The notes: generated from the sequence alone by a model not told the origin. Shown: positions 34,643-47,043, numbered from the stretch's first letter. The stretch: DNA of 64,000 bases from Bubalus kerabau (GCF_029407905.1 NC_073626.1:80999482-81063481), one strand, 5' to 3'. Numbers and translations are program-made.

Positions 34643-35763
34643 CCTTAAATCTTAAAATTATATTAAAATTATTATGTTTACATGAAAAGAGCAAAACATC
34701 TCAATACATACTATTTCTATGCAAGTCTACCCCAATTTATGAAGGTAGTAACTGATATTAGTATATGTAAATATTATTAAAAACATACCAAAATACCTAG
34801 TAGCCAAAAGACTTTAGGTTTCATCCTTTATCTTTCCAATATAGTTAACACAGACCAGCATCAAGGAAAATTTCAGAGAAAACCTGTGAAGAGATTCTAG
34901 GAAAAAAACCAAAAACTCAGCTTGTCTAAATTTGTGAACCCCAAAACGAATCTTTCCAGATATTCAGAAAAGCATATAAGTCACACTACTTTGGTAAAAT
35001 GTGTCACGAAAAATAAATCAGAGAAGATGATATTCTCACATGCATCTAGATGAATTTCAAATCTTATTATGGAAAACAGTAAAAGAATGATCTAGGCTCC
35101 TTGTAACTTTTTTTCATTTTAATTGCAGAGACGTTCAGAGAGTGCAAATCAGCAAATGATTTCCCTACTTTACAGATAGAGAGCCACAGAAAGTAACATT
35201 GTGAGAAGCCACATGCTTCTGCTGGAACAGCAGAGACCACCAGAGGTACATATTTGACTCTAACTTTCCTGGAGTCAAGGGCTTGGCATTCGGCAGGAAA
35301 TGGATGAGGATATGGAAAGTCAACATTAGGCCATATGAAGAGGCTCTAGTCGTTGTGGTATGCCCATTCTTGGCTGGACAATGACTTGTGAATCTGTCCC
35401 TTGCGGAAAAGAACTAGCCTAACCTATACTTGCATTTTGGGATTCTGTGCAGAGAACTATTTACTTCTGCTGGCTCAGGATAGGTAGTCACTTCAGATTT
35501 GAGAGACCAAGGCAACCCTGCTCATGCCCATTACTACACGCTCACTGAGACCTGAGAAGGGATAAAACAAGGTATTTTGCATGTCATAATTGGAGATAGC
35601 ATTTAAGAATTTTATTTCAAAAGTATCTATGGTTATGTTTCCTTAGTCTAGACTAGTTGAAGGTTATCAAATGTATAAAAATTTCTGACCACTTGGCCGC
35701 AATGGGAATTTCCATGTCTAACAGTAATATAACACGCTTAAAAAAGGGTTTAATAGTTATAAT
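34643..35763. other. Unique non-coding DNA
   Basis: No exon or repeat recognised; AT-rich. Confidence 0.35.
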
Positions 35764-37882
35764 CAGATCAGATCAGATCAGTCGCTCAGTCGTGTCCGAC
35801 TCTTTGTGACCCCATGAATCGCAGCACGCCAGGCCTCCCTGTCCATCACCAACTCCTGGAGTTCACTGACACTCATGTCCATCGAGTCAGTGATGCCATC
35901 CAGCCATCTCATCCTCTGTCGTCCCCTTCTCCTCTTGCCCCCAATCCCTCCCAGCATCAGAGTCTTTTCCAATGAGTCCACTCTTCGCATGAGGTGGCTA
36001 AAGTACTGGAGTTTCAGCTTCAGCATCATTCCTTCCAAAGAAATCCCAGGGCTGATCTCCTTCAGAATGGACTGGTTGCATCTCCTTGCAGTCCAAGGGA
36101 CTCTCAAGAGTCTTCTCCAACACCACAGTTCAAAAGCATCAATTTTTTGGTGCTCAGCCTTCTTCACAGTCCAACTCTCACATCCATACATGACCACAGG
36201 AAAAACCATAGCCTTGACTAGACGGACCTTCGTTGGCAAAGTAATGTCTCTGCTTTTGAATATGCTATCCAGGTTTGTCATAATTTTCCTTCCAAGGAGT
36301 AAGTGTCTTTTAATTTCATGGCTGCAGTCACCATCTGCAGTGATTTTGGAGCCCAGAAAAATAAAGTCTGACACTGTTTCCACTGTTTCCCCATCTATTT
36401 CCCATGAAGTGATGGGACTGGATGCCATGATCTTCATCTTCTGAATGTTGAGCTTTAAGCTAACTTTTTCACTCTCCACTTTCACTTTCATCAAGAGGCT
36501 TTTGAGTTCCTCTTCACTTTCTGCCATAAGGGTGGTGTCATCTGCATATCTGAGGTTATTGATATTTCTCCCGGCAATCTTGATTCCAGCTTGTGTTTCT
36601 TCCAGTCCAGCGTTTCTCATGATGTACTCTGCATATAAGTTAAATAAACAGGGTGACAATATACAGCCTTGACGAACTCCTTTTCCTATTTGGAACCAGT
36701 CTGTTGTTCCATGTCCAGTTCTAACTGTTGCTTCCTGACCTGCATACAGATTTCTCAAGAGGCAGGTCAGGTGGTCTGGTATTCCCATCTCTTGAAGAAT
36801 TTTCCACAGTCTATTGTGATCCACACAGTCAAAGGCTTTGGCATAGTCAATAAAGCAGAAATAGATGTGTTTCTGGAACTCTCTTGCTTTTTCGATGATC
36901 CAGCAGATGTTGGCAATTTGATCTCTGGTTCCTCTGCCTTTTCTAAAACCAGCTTGAACATCAGCAAGTTCACGGTTCACATATTGCTGAAGCCTGGCTT
37001 GGAGAATTTTGAGCATTACTTTACTAGTGTGTGAGATGAGTGCAATTGTGCAGTAGTTTGAGCATTCTTTGGCCTTGCCTTTCTTTGGGATTGGAATGAA
37101 CACTGACCTTTTCCAGTCCTATGGCCACTGCTGAGTTTTCCAAATTTGCTGGCATATTGAGTGCAGCACTTTCACAGCATCTTCTTTCAGGATTTGGAAT
37201 AGCTCAACTGGAATTCCATCACCTCCCCTAGCTTTGTTCGTAGTGATGCTTTCTAAGGCCCACTTGACTTCACATTCCAGGATGTCTGGCTCTAGGTCAG
37301 TGATCACACCATTGTGATTATCTGGGTCATGAAGATCTTTTTTGTACAGTTCTTCTGTGTATTCTTGCCATCTCTTCTTAATATCTTCTGCTTCTGTTAG
37401 GTCCATACCATTTCTGTCCTTTATCGAGCTCATCTTTGCATGAAATGTTCCCTTGGTATCTCTGATTTTCTTGAAGAGATCTCTAGTTTTTCCCATTCTG
37501 TTGTTTTCCTCTATTTCTTTACATTGATCACTGAGGAAGGCTTTCTTATCTCTTCTTGCTATTCTTTGGAACTCTGCATTCAGATGTTTATATCTTTCCT
37601 TTTCTCCTTTGCTTTTCGCGTCTTTTCTTTTCACAGCTATTTGTAAGGCCTCCCCAGACAGCCATTTTGCTTTTTTGCATTTCTTTTCCATGGGGATGGT
37701 CTTGATCCCTGTCTCCTGTACAATGTCACGAACCTCATTCCATAGCTCATCAGGCACTCTATCTATCAGATCTAGGCCCTTAAATCTATTTCTCACTTCC
37801 ACTGTATAATCATAAGGGATTTGATTTAGGTCATACCTGAATGGTCTAGTGGTTTTCCCTACTTTCTTCAATTTAAAGTACT
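35764..37882 (-). mobile_element. BovB LINE, 5'-truncated, RT frame broken by one stop
   Basis: 2.1 kb, minus strand, with a (GATCA)n-type 3' tail at the low-coordinate end. The reading frame starts 37871 and runs to TAG at 37119-37121, then continues in the same frame to 35778: about 697 codons with a single amber stop (CAG in the 13 kb copy). RT motif A (DYAKAFDCVD), motif B (GVRQGCILSP) and YADD (36537-36548) are intact. The apurinic endonuclease domain at the N-terminus is missing, so it cannot move by itself. TTATAAT at both edges (35757-35763, 37883-37889) is a possible TSD. Frames on the plus strand here are antisense shadows. Confidence 0.95.
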
Positions 37883-38431
37883 TTATAATTATAGAACACT
37901 GCTACAAATAATATTTCGTTTGATCCTTAATATTTCCTGGTAAGGTAGGCAGAACAATTACTACTATTTTTCTCTGATGAGGCTACAGATGTACAGAAGC
38001 TATGCACCTGGGCTTCCCACAAGCAGTGAGGAGGAGAAGCATGACTCAAAACCATGACTCTCTACTGACTGCACCATGCACCTTCCCTTTCAGGATCTTT
38101 GTGGCTTTGCCTTTTCCGATACCAGATTTCCAATGTATGGCCAGAAGATGATAATGCTTACAGTGTAGTGTCTTGGCTGGAGCAGAATAAAAGGGACAAT
38201 CATTTAAAAATGATACTTTTTTTAAAATGTAACAACTCCCAAAAATGTATCTCATCAACAGCTGTATCCTTAAATAACATAGTACACTGTATTGTAGGAA
38301 GGACAATTAGAACTTGCTGAATTAAACTGATGTCAGGAGACCACAGTCCAGAGAGACTGGGTACATCACTGACTCAACTGCACCTACCTACTTCACAACA
38401 AATTAAGGTAGTCAACGAAGACAACAGATGT
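37883..38431. other. Unique non-coding DNA
   Basis: Frames of 73-86 codons on both strands have no recognisable domain. Confidence 0.35.
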
Positions 38432-38893
38432 TAGACCATATTACTCAGCCATAAAAAGGAATGAAACTGGGTTGTTTGTAGAGATGTGGATGGACCTAGA
38501 GTCTATCACACAGAGTGCAGTAAGTCAGAAAGAGAAAAATAAGTATTGTATATTAACACATATATGTGGAGCCTAAAAAAATGGTACAGATGAACCTATC
38601 TGCAGGACAGGAATAGAGTCACAGATGTAGAGAGCAGATTTGTGGACACAGTAGAGCAAGGAGAGGGTGGGATGAATTGAGAGAGCAGCATTGACATATA
38701 TACCCTACGTGTGTAAAATGGATAGCTTAGTGGGAAGCTGCTGCATAGCACGGGGAGTTCAGCTCAGTGAAGGAGGAGGTCAGAGGGAGGTCCAAGACAT
38801 ATATATATATACATAGAGCTGATTGACTTCATTGTACAGCAGAAACTGACACAACATTGTAAAACAATCATACTCTAATAAAAAAAGAATTAA
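38432..38893 (+). mobile_element. Ruminant L1 3' end
   Basis: CATATTACTCAGCCATAAAA, GTTTGTAGAGATGTGGATGG, TAAGTCAGAAAGAGAAAAAT, then ACTGACACAACATTGTAAAA and an A-rich tail. 5'-truncated within the ORF2 end. Confidence 0.93.
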
Positions 38894-39823
38894 AATGTAT
38901 CTAAGTTACTCAACAAATATTTACTGAGTAGCCCCTGTGAGCAATGCATTGTGACAGATGCTGTGAGATTGAGCACAATGTACTCCATGCAGATTAAAAC
39001 CAAAGCTTCATCAAACACTGAAAATTGTTAAGAACGTCAGGGACCACACACAAATGGAGTTGAGGAAAGACAGATGCAGATCAATGAACACAGTAACAGT
39101 TTATAACAATGGAACAGCTTGCTTTCAAAAAGGAGCAAATGAAGGACTGTCCAGTTGCTAAAACATATAGACTTTTGAGTAGATGTAGTAATGTGAACCA
39201 CATAACCAATTTCAAAGAATTAGCATGCAATAAAATAATGCAAGAATATCAGGACTTTTTAATACTGATTGATTGTTAAAATCATATAATTTGGATATGC
39301 TGAGTTAAATAAAACATGGTATTTAGTGGATATCACCTGTTTCTTTTACTTTTTTAATGTAACTACTAGAAAATTTTAAATTACTATGAAGCCTGAATTA
39401 TATCACTAATTCTATTGGACTGTGCTGTTTTAGAAGGCCACATTATGGCCAAAAGGGAAGTCTGAGCAGTGCATGGTTCTGAACTGGCTAATTATGGTCT
39501 ATGCCATCTTTGTGAGGCATGGACCAAAGATACAACACAGAATGAGCCAAGTATCATCAAATCCACAAATCACAAAAATTCTGATGGCTCACGTGGGAAC
39601 ACAATTATAGTCGAGAGGAACCTGCAGGGTATTACTGATGATTCCAAAGTAAATGGGTTCAAAACTAAAAGCAGTGAGGGCATAAAAATCATTCTGTTTC
39701 TCCTTCCAGCTAAAGCACAAATATCTGAGGGGGAAATAAGTCTATGAAACGCTTGTTAGAACTGAAGACCAATCTAGCTCCAGCACTTTCCCTCGACCAG
39801 TGACTATTTCACACACATATTTG
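38894..39823. other. Unique non-coding DNA
   Basis: AT-rich, no exon recognised. A 92-codon plus-strand frame at 39469-39747 has no family resemblance. Confidence 0.35.
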
Positions 39824-40029
39824 AAAAAACCCTGATGCTGGGAAAGCTTGAAAGCAGGAGAAGAAGCGGACGACAGAGGATGAGATGGTTGGATGGTATC
39901 ACCGACTCAATGGACGTGAGTTTGGGTAAACTCCGGGAGTTGGTGATGGACAGGGAGACCTGGTGTGCTGCAGTCCATGGGGTCACAAAGAGTCAGACAC
40001 AACTGAGCGACTGAACTGAACTGAACTGA
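39824..40029 (+). mobile_element. BovB 3' fragment with CTGAA tail
   Basis: AACCCTGATGCTGGGAAAGC to CAGACACAACTGAGCGACTG and an (AACTG)n tail. Confidence 0.9.
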
Positions 40030-42966
40030 TACTCTATCTAGAATCATGCTTTACTTGGCTGACAGAGCTCCTTAGTACATGCAACCAAACTGGTTAATAT
40101 CAACAATCCACTTACATTCCTTATACCCAATAAATGTTCAGAAAATAGCTGATAATCTCTACATCCCACACAACTATCAACCAGAATATTGAAGGGACCT
40201 GTAGGGATTCAAGTGCTCCAAGAGAGGCCCTTGTCTTACCGAATTCTCAGCACCCAGCCCAGTACTAGTGACACAGTAAGTGCCAGTAAATATTCATTAA
40301 ATACACAAAAAGTGGTAGTATATTAGAAGGTAAAAGTCCACATCTATATGGAAAGGGCAGGAACCAGAAATTATAGACTGGTGAGCACTTAGAAATGAAA
40401 AGCCAGGAAGGAGCCACCAAAGGCCACCAAAAACCAAGCCAGCCAGTTGGGCCATGAATCTTTTTCTGCCCAACACCACGTGTGCAGAGCATGAACTTGA
40501 TGTTCACAAGACCTTGGACAAAGTCTTTTACGACACCTTTTAAAAATATGGAGAAATAGCAGGCCTAATGACAAAGCGGTTATAAGACAGCAATGAACAG
40601 AAAATCGTAAAGACAGACCGGTGGTTGAGAGATGGAGGTCAACGTGAAGACATTCTTCAGCAGTGTACACAGGAGTCCCTCTGGGTCACCATTTGCTTCA
40701 GTGAGTGGGAGAGGCGTGAAAGGCATGTTTGCAGGTAACATAAAAGTAGCAGGGTAAGTGTAGCAGCGGATACGGTTCAGAAGATCCTAATCAGGCCTGA
40801 ATATCTGAAAACAGCATGATGAAATCTAATAGAAATAAATGTAGGTGGTCTGATTAGGTATGCAAATAAGTCAGAATTAGAAATGAAAATACATGAAAGC
40901 GAGATAAATGTAAGCCGAAGGCGATCTGGTCTGGCAGCAGCTCAGCTGTTTATCAGGATTGCCTGCGGAATGCGAATGCAGAGGCCAGCTGCCTCAGAAG
41001 AAATGCCGTTCTAAGCACAGCTTTTTGTCAGTGCGTTTGCATTTTATATCAGCTAGTCCACACTCAGAACATCGCGACTACAGGAATTCTGAGGAACAAA
41101 CGAAGGAGAACAGCAAACAGGAATCACTGAAGGGATTAGAGATGCTTTGAAGAGAACACCTACAGATGATATAGTAGAAACCCTCACATTCTTGAGTTTT
41201 CAGTTAGAAGTGGTTGGGTACACTTAGTCTATTTTCTAAAAGGCACTTTTTTGAGGAAGGGAAGGAGTCACAGATCTCTTTTAGAATCTAATACAGCCAT
41301 GGGTCCTCTCCCTAGGGAAAAAAAATGTACACTCAAATGTTTTATAAACAGTTTCAGGGGGTTCTAAATCAGATTAAGAACCCTTAGTTTAGAAATTCTA
41401 AGGATCCAGGTTTCTGTTTCATATAAAAAATTATTTCCCCCTTGACATCTAAAGCAATACTCCTGATGAGGAACTGAGAGAATTCCTACCCTGGGCAGAG
41501 GGGTGGGCCAGGGGTCTGGAGCCAGTCACCTGTAGTGTCCCTCCCAATTTTAGGAGTCACTAATCTGAAAGGAATTTTTGAATGATCACAGTATTAAGGC
41601 AAATACTTAAAACACTTTATTATTGTCATTCACCTTATTATTTTAAATACTCTCAATGCCCATTACGCTCTAGTAATTGAAACAGGTCAAAACAAAGGTC
41701 ATCCAAGCACGCACATCGTTTATGAGACATATCTGACAAGGACTTCATTCACTAGATGCCCAATCACAATGGGAGCAGGTATACAGAAATTATTTCTTGT
41801 CCCCAAGCAATAAACTATTTCTCTCCACAAGCTGCTTTTTGAAAAACTTGACTGCACAAAGGGCTGAGGTAGCAGGAAACCTACAGTATTTGCAATATTA
41901 TAAGCTCTTGGTTTGCATTTCTGGTTATAAAGATTTTTCTAAGCAGCTGGCTTATGTTATCATCACAGGACATACCCATGAGTTATCTCATTAGCAGCAT
42001 TACATAATTTCTATATTCTGAGTTTATCTTCTTGGTATCTCATTGCTGTCTAAACCAGAAGAGCTTTTTCACGTTAGCTAGAAAGGAGGAGATACATCTC
42101 AGCTTTAATTCTATCCTTAAGAGATAGAATGAAAGCAAATGTAAGTCCTTAATAGTGATGCTTACTTTTTAAAAACTAGGTTCTCAGAAATTCTAAGCAG
42201 GAAAAGCTTTCTGTTATTCTTTTGAGAAAATTTTCCTGGATTTTCTTCGACTTTCTTCTATTTAAATTCCTACCCCTAGTTCTGCTCATAATCTTGAAAG
42301 AGCTCCAATCCTGAAATAAGTATAGATACATTATAGTCAAAATTACTTAATGTTTCCTACCTACAATCATATAAAACTATTATAATGAGTTTTATAAATG
42401 CCTTCTGCCAACACAGGGTGCTGCTGCCAGGATGCAATTTTCACAACAAGTAGGTGTCCGAAAGGGCTGTAAGTCTCAAGGAGAAGGTGTGTGTGTGTAT
42501 GCATGTGTGTGTATGGGGTGAGATTAATTTGTCTATGGAACCTCAATGATAGATGTTACTCACTTAAAAATCTCAATTTTATTTTTATAGTTTTTCTATT
42601 GGACTGAAAAGTCATCACTGAAGCCCTTCATTTCTCCACCTTCTCCCCTTTCTGTTGCTCTAATTTCCCATTCAAATCAATTTCCCCAAATGGAATAAAA
42701 AAATCTGTCATCAGTGGTAGACTTTAAGTGAAATGGAGGAATAATATTTTTTTTAGAAATAATAATCTCTATAAAGATTAATGACAGTAGATCTATTTTC
42801 TATACAAGAGACTGTCATATTTCATCAAAACCTGTCATATAGCTCTCAACCAAAGAAAAGACATCCAGACAGTAAGGGGCCACAGAGAATTTTAAGGGTT
42901 ACTTTTGAGCTATACTTTTCATTTGCTTTAGCTATAAATGCAGTCGATGAGAATTATATAGGATAG
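40030..42966. other. 2.9 kb unique DNA, probably CERS6 intron
   Basis: No exon, RNA gene or recent transposon recognised. A GT-rich simple repeat lies at 42486-42520. Searched for the next CERS6 coding block (Phe-Glu-Ser-Trp-Glu-Ile region) without success. Confidence 0.4.
42486..42520. repeat. (GT)n microsatellite, interrupted
   Basis: GTGTGTGTGTATGCATGTGT and a following GTGTATGG. Confidence 0.85.
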
Positions 42967-43130
42967 TGGTCCTAAAACGTGAATGTAGCAGTCATCAGGA
43001 AGGCATATCAAAATCCAAATTGCCAGGCCCCACACCCCAAGTCTGTGATTCAGTAGGTCTGGGGTGGGTGGGGCCCCAGAGGTTGCATTTCTAACAAGTT
43101 CAGAGGTGATTCTGCTGCTGTGGCTAATAA
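42967..43130 (+). mobile_element. hAT-Charlie MITE, MER5A-like
   Basis: GGTCCTAAAACGTGAATG, CTGTGATTCAGTAGGTCTGG, GGTTGCATTTCTAACAAGTT and GGTGATTCTGCTGCTG occur in MER5A order. Confidence 0.75.
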
Positions 43131-43501
43131 ATCCTTGGTGAATGACTGGTACAGGAGGATCCCAGATATCTAACTGGTTGCAACACCATACTTCCTTTCT
43201 TAATGCAAACTTTCATGGCTAAGGTTTTTGCATCATATTTTAGGATTGGAGCCTAAAGTGGCTGACGGCTTCCTGTGGCTTAAGAACCTACGCAAGCCAC
43301 ATCCTTCTCTCACGATCCTGTAGAAAGTATTAACAAAGAAGACAACTTCCTTCTGGAAGAAGAAATCAAGCTGTTTCTTGAGTCTCTCCCTCGCTTTCTT
43401 TAAACTTCTTACTAAGTATCTGGAATCAAATTCAACAGGAAAATGTTTCATAAAACCTATTCTGGATGGGGTGGCCTTATCAGAAAGATAGGCACACTTA
43501 C
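43131..43501. other. Start of CERS6 intron after exon B
   Basis: A 111-codon minus-strand frame (43233-43568) overlaps the exon, but in the wrong phase and through its donor site, so it is not coding. Confidence 0.55.
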
Positions 43502-43608
43502 CAGAGAGGAAATACACCCAGTCGTGTGGTGATAAAAACCATGGCAAACATAACAAACAGGAGATCACAAATTTTCTGAAACTTGGCGTAATTTGCCATT
43601 TTGGCAGC
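43502..43608 (-). CDS. CERS6: Ceramide synthase 6 exon, second TLC-domain exon in window
   Basis: Ceramide synthases acylate sphingoid bases with fatty acyl-CoA in the ER membrane; CERS6 prefers C16 acyl chains. This 107-bp exon reads AAKMANYAKFQKICDLLFVM, then FAMVFITTRLGVFPLW, equivalent to about residues 247-282 of human CERS6, inside the Tram-Lag-CLN8 (TLC) membrane domain. The acceptor is a pyrimidine tract plus TTATAG at 43609-43613; the donor CTG|GTAAGT is near-ideal. It begins in phase 0, fitting the exon at 46915-47043, and ends two bases into a Trp codon. The residues fit CERS6 better than CERS5 (AKLANYAKYQ) or CERS2/3/4. Compared with my recollection of human CERS6 there are three conservative changes. 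A next exon was not found. This exon is too short and in the wrong phase for simple ORF calling. Confidence 0.88.
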
Positions 43609-45939
43609 CTATAAAAGGAAGGAATGTGAAAGATTAATTGAGTTAAACTGATAAATGAAAAGCTTCTTTCAATATGTACGAGTCTCCTTTAAGATATAAC
43701 TTACCAGATGCGTAAAACTGCCTGCTACTTTGAAATGTCATGCATCATGCATCATATTTATAAATTACCCATAAGTCAAGTGAAATGCGGTATTAGCCAT
43801 AAGTAGAACTACTGACTGTTACAGATTTAATAAAATATTCAGCAACCTGAAAAATTCAATTATATGGTTGACTTCAGGAAAACAGAAAAATAAGAAATTC
43901 TTGCATTACAGATAATATTAGCAGGCCAAAGACACCAAAACAGGAATTTGGCATAACAGGTCAAAATAGAAAGTGCTAGATAATCCTTTAAACCTTTAAT
44001 GAATTCCAAATACTAAAGTCACAAACTTTATAAACAATATATTGAGCCTTCCTGTACTTTTTCCTTCTTCATACTCATAGGTTTTTCTTAAACAGGTATA
44101 AGGAGGTCTCTAGGGATAGCTTCTTGGCTTATCCTCACAAATTTAGAAATGAAGAATGTGTCAAGATAATGTTATTTCAGTGAATCCATTTAGGTATCAT
44201 TTTCAAATTTACATTATTGGGTCATTTTCTAGATGAAAAGTCACTAGTGTTCAGAATGTCTATGAGAAGTACACTAATAATTTATGGGAGTGATTTAAGT
44301 GACCACTTTTTATATTATAAATTAGTCAAGGAAAGAAATACCTCCCTTTCTCTACCATTTACTTTTTACAGATGATTCTAAGTAAGAACAGGTGACACTG
44401 AAAACATAATTGTGCTTGGTTACCTCTTTTTACATTTTCACATATAATTCACAGTACCCACACACTGGGTTATAAACTGAAGATGTATTTCAAATTCATG
44501 ACATTATTTTCTAACTTCTTGTAAAGTTAAAATAGCTGAGCCAGACTTGAAAGGATTGTTGACAGTATCCATAGAAGCTATAATTTAAGATCTTTAAGTA
44601 AAATATGAAGCTATGAGAGAAATACATTCCTAAAAGGAAATATCAGTATCTATTAACTGAGTGGAAGCCAGGATTATGAACCTTTAATTTCATGAATACT
44701 TTGTATGTGACATCACAACTTATACTAAAGGAATAAAAAAAGCATCTTCTGCCTCCTTCTGGCTATGTAAACCATGTAGTTTTTCTTTTAGATTCATTCA
44801 CCAGTATTCAATAACAAGCATTAAACATCAATTTTTCTGAAATGTCTAAGCCATAGATTCCACTTTGAAGAGTCAACATATCTCATTATTTGGATATTCT
44901 CAAGCATTATTTTATAATGTCAAATAGAATCCAAGGGATGAAGAACATTTCCTTTTAAACCTTTGTTTAAAAAGGAGTCATTCACATGACTTGGGCTTCT
45001 GGATTATTTTTCTTTTTTTGATAAAAGTGGTAGATGATGATTCAGCCCACATTTTCTGAATTATGGTCCTGCCGAGCACTAGGCCATCCATTTCCACAGA
45101 CATAAGAGCTGGCAGATTATACAGGATTGATTTCAAAATGGTATATTGCTGTATACATTTCTACCTCCAAGCACGCTGAGGATTTAACCACATGGTAACT
45201 GATTTTCAGGAAATTGCCTTTGTACTAATTTTATTTCTTTTAAAAAATGTGCTGAATAGAATCTAGCTTGAATCACTTAAAAATAGTGCCAACCTTTCAT
45301 ATGACATATCTAGCCCATTAGGAATATTTTTTTGTTTCATAACCTTATAGGGACCAGAGTCTTTAATGAAGTGCTGTATATACTTCAAACCGTGACTAAT
45401 TGCCTTTATAGTAGATTCAATTTTATGACCTGAAATTTCTGCTTATATTGCAATAACAAATCATTATTTGAGGGCACTTCTATTTTACATTCACAGCGAC
45501 AGCACAAGCTTCAAAGGGGCAGAACTGTAGGGCGAAAGGAATAAAAAATCAGAATATAGATTCTAAGACCCATTTCTACATGGAATTTGTACTTTGGTAA
45601 GTTTATTTGTGACCAGTTAGGTAAATTTCTTAGCATTAAAGTGAAAAACTGTAATTAGACAACCTTACTGAGCATGTCTCTTCATGGGGCCGATATTAAG
45701 AGTAAATACCACATCAAAATTTTACTTGGGATTTTATCTTTTGAAATATGTTTAGAAGCATTTTTATTTTTTCACTCTTTTTTGCTATTTTAATAATTCT
45801 AAGTGGTAATGGTTTAGAAAGTTAACTAAAGTGCAACCAATATCTCTTCAGGTATTCTTAATATGTATATGCATAAAAAACACAGTTTTCATGTAAAATA
45901 TGCAATGCATATATACTTTCACTGTAAAAATACTAGGAT
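43609..45939. other. CERS6 intron between the two exons (left part)
   Basis: AT-rich unique sequence, with no ruminant SINE for 2.3 kb. The intron as a whole is 43609-46914 and contains one BovB fragment at 45940-46487. Confidence 0.7.
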
Positions 45940-46487
45940 AAAATTAAAAGACGCTTACTCCTTGGAAGGAAAGTTATGACCAACCTAGATAGCATATTCA
46001 AAAGCAGAGACATTACTTTGCCAACAAAGGTCCGTCTAGTCAAGGCTATGGTTTTTCCTATGGTCATGTATGGATGTGAGAGTTGGACTGTGAAGAAGGC
46101 TGAGCGCCGAAGAATTGATGCTTTTGAACTGTGGTGTTGGAGAAGACTCTTGAGAGTCCCTTGGACTGCAAGGAGATGCAACCAGTCCATTCTGAAGGAG
46201 ATCAGCCCTGGGATTTCTTTGGAGGGAATGATGCTGAAGCTGAAACTCCAGTACTTTGGCCACCTCATGCGAAGAGTTGACTCATTGGAAAAGACCCTGA
46301 TGCTGGGAGGGATTGGGGGCAGGAGGAGAAGGGGACGACAGAGGATGAGATGGCTGGATGGCATCACCGACTCGATGGACGTGAGTTTGAGTGAACTCCG
46401 GGAGTTGGTGATGGACAGGGAGGCCTGGCATGCTGCAATTCATGGGGTCACAAAGAGTCGGACACGACTGAGCGACTGAACTGAACT
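45940..46487 (+). mobile_element. BovB 3' fragment, antisense to CERS6, in its intron
   Basis: Starts in the last fifth of the RT ORF (AAATTAAAAGACGCTTACTC) and is open for 167 codons (45976-46479) to the natural BovB end, with a (CTGAA)n tail. No catalytic motif is present. CpGs such as GTCGGACACGACTGAGCGAC are kept, so the copy is young. Confidence 0.95.
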
Positions 46488-46914
46488 GACACATATATAT
46501 AGGCAATAAAAACTATGACTGTTAATTTCATCAGGATGGACAACTACTAACTATAGTGAGTTATACATACCTTCCAGATAAATCAGTATGAAACTTGTAA
46601 CACTAGAAACAAAGCCTATTCAAATAGTAATTTTCCTATTGTGAAACATTAATTTCTTAAGTGTGGAAGGGTAAAAGTTTTCATTATTCTGTTAATAAAG
46701 AATGCTAACTTGGTGAATAGTTTTTGCACACAAATTTGTATATTAAAATCTTACTTTCACCAATTAGACCTACAGAGAAACACTCTGCAGATTCAAAGAA
46801 GTTATATACTACCTTCTCCCAACACCATCTAGCATACCCTAGAAGAACTGAGGATCTGAGGGATTCCTTAAATTTCAGATTTTGTACTCTTATATATGAA
46901 AAGAAAACTTTTAC
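46488..46914. other. CERS6 intron (right part)
   Basis: Unique sequence between the BovB fragment and the donor site of the exon at 46915. A 120-codon minus-strand frame reads through the donor into this region; that extension is intronic. Confidence 0.65.
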
Positions 46915-47043
46915 CTCTAGAAGAGCATCGGCTGAATCGTGGAGACAGAGGATCAGGGTCCCTACTCGGGCCATGTTGTTGACATATGAAAAGGTAATCA
47001 AGAGAATAGCTACAAGGTGGTGCAGGAGCATAACGCCAAAGTC
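46915..47043 (-). CDS. CERS6: Ceramide synthase 6 exon with catalytic Lag1p motif
   Basis: This 129-bp exon (43 codons, phase 0 at both ends) encodes DFGVMLLHHLVAILLITFSY, then VNNMARVGTLILCLHDSADA and LLE, corresponding to about residues 204-246 of human CERS6. It carries the essential His-His pair (codons 8-9, human 211-212) and the HDxxD segment of the Lag1p motif, which form the acyl-transfer centre inside the ER-membrane TLC domain. The acceptor is TGTCTTCTGCTTCCCAG directly before GAC; the donor is GAG|GTAAAAG. Splicing to 43608 restores the family sequence LLE-AAKMANY without a frame change. Nearest family member is CERS6; CERS5 would show INNMVRVGTL here. Compared with my memory of the human protein there are five conservative changes, none at catalytic residues. 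Preceding exons should lie beyond 64000. Confidence 0.92.

Noticed and set aside
35875..36444. 189-codon plus-strand frame
   Set aside because: Antisense shadow of the BovB reverse-transcriptase frame; the same shadow recurs at 14224-14778 and 45933-46367.
39181..39200. Possible upstream CERS6 exon (GATGTAGTAATG similarity)
   Set aside because: Matches only the antisense of His-Tyr-Tyr-Tyr-Ile codons over 11 nt, lies on the wrong side of the known exons, and flanks do not continue the protein.
43233..43568. 111-codon minus-strand frame overlapping the CERS6 exon
   Set aside because: It uses a GTG start, runs in the wrong phase relative to the exon and passes through the GTAAGT donor.
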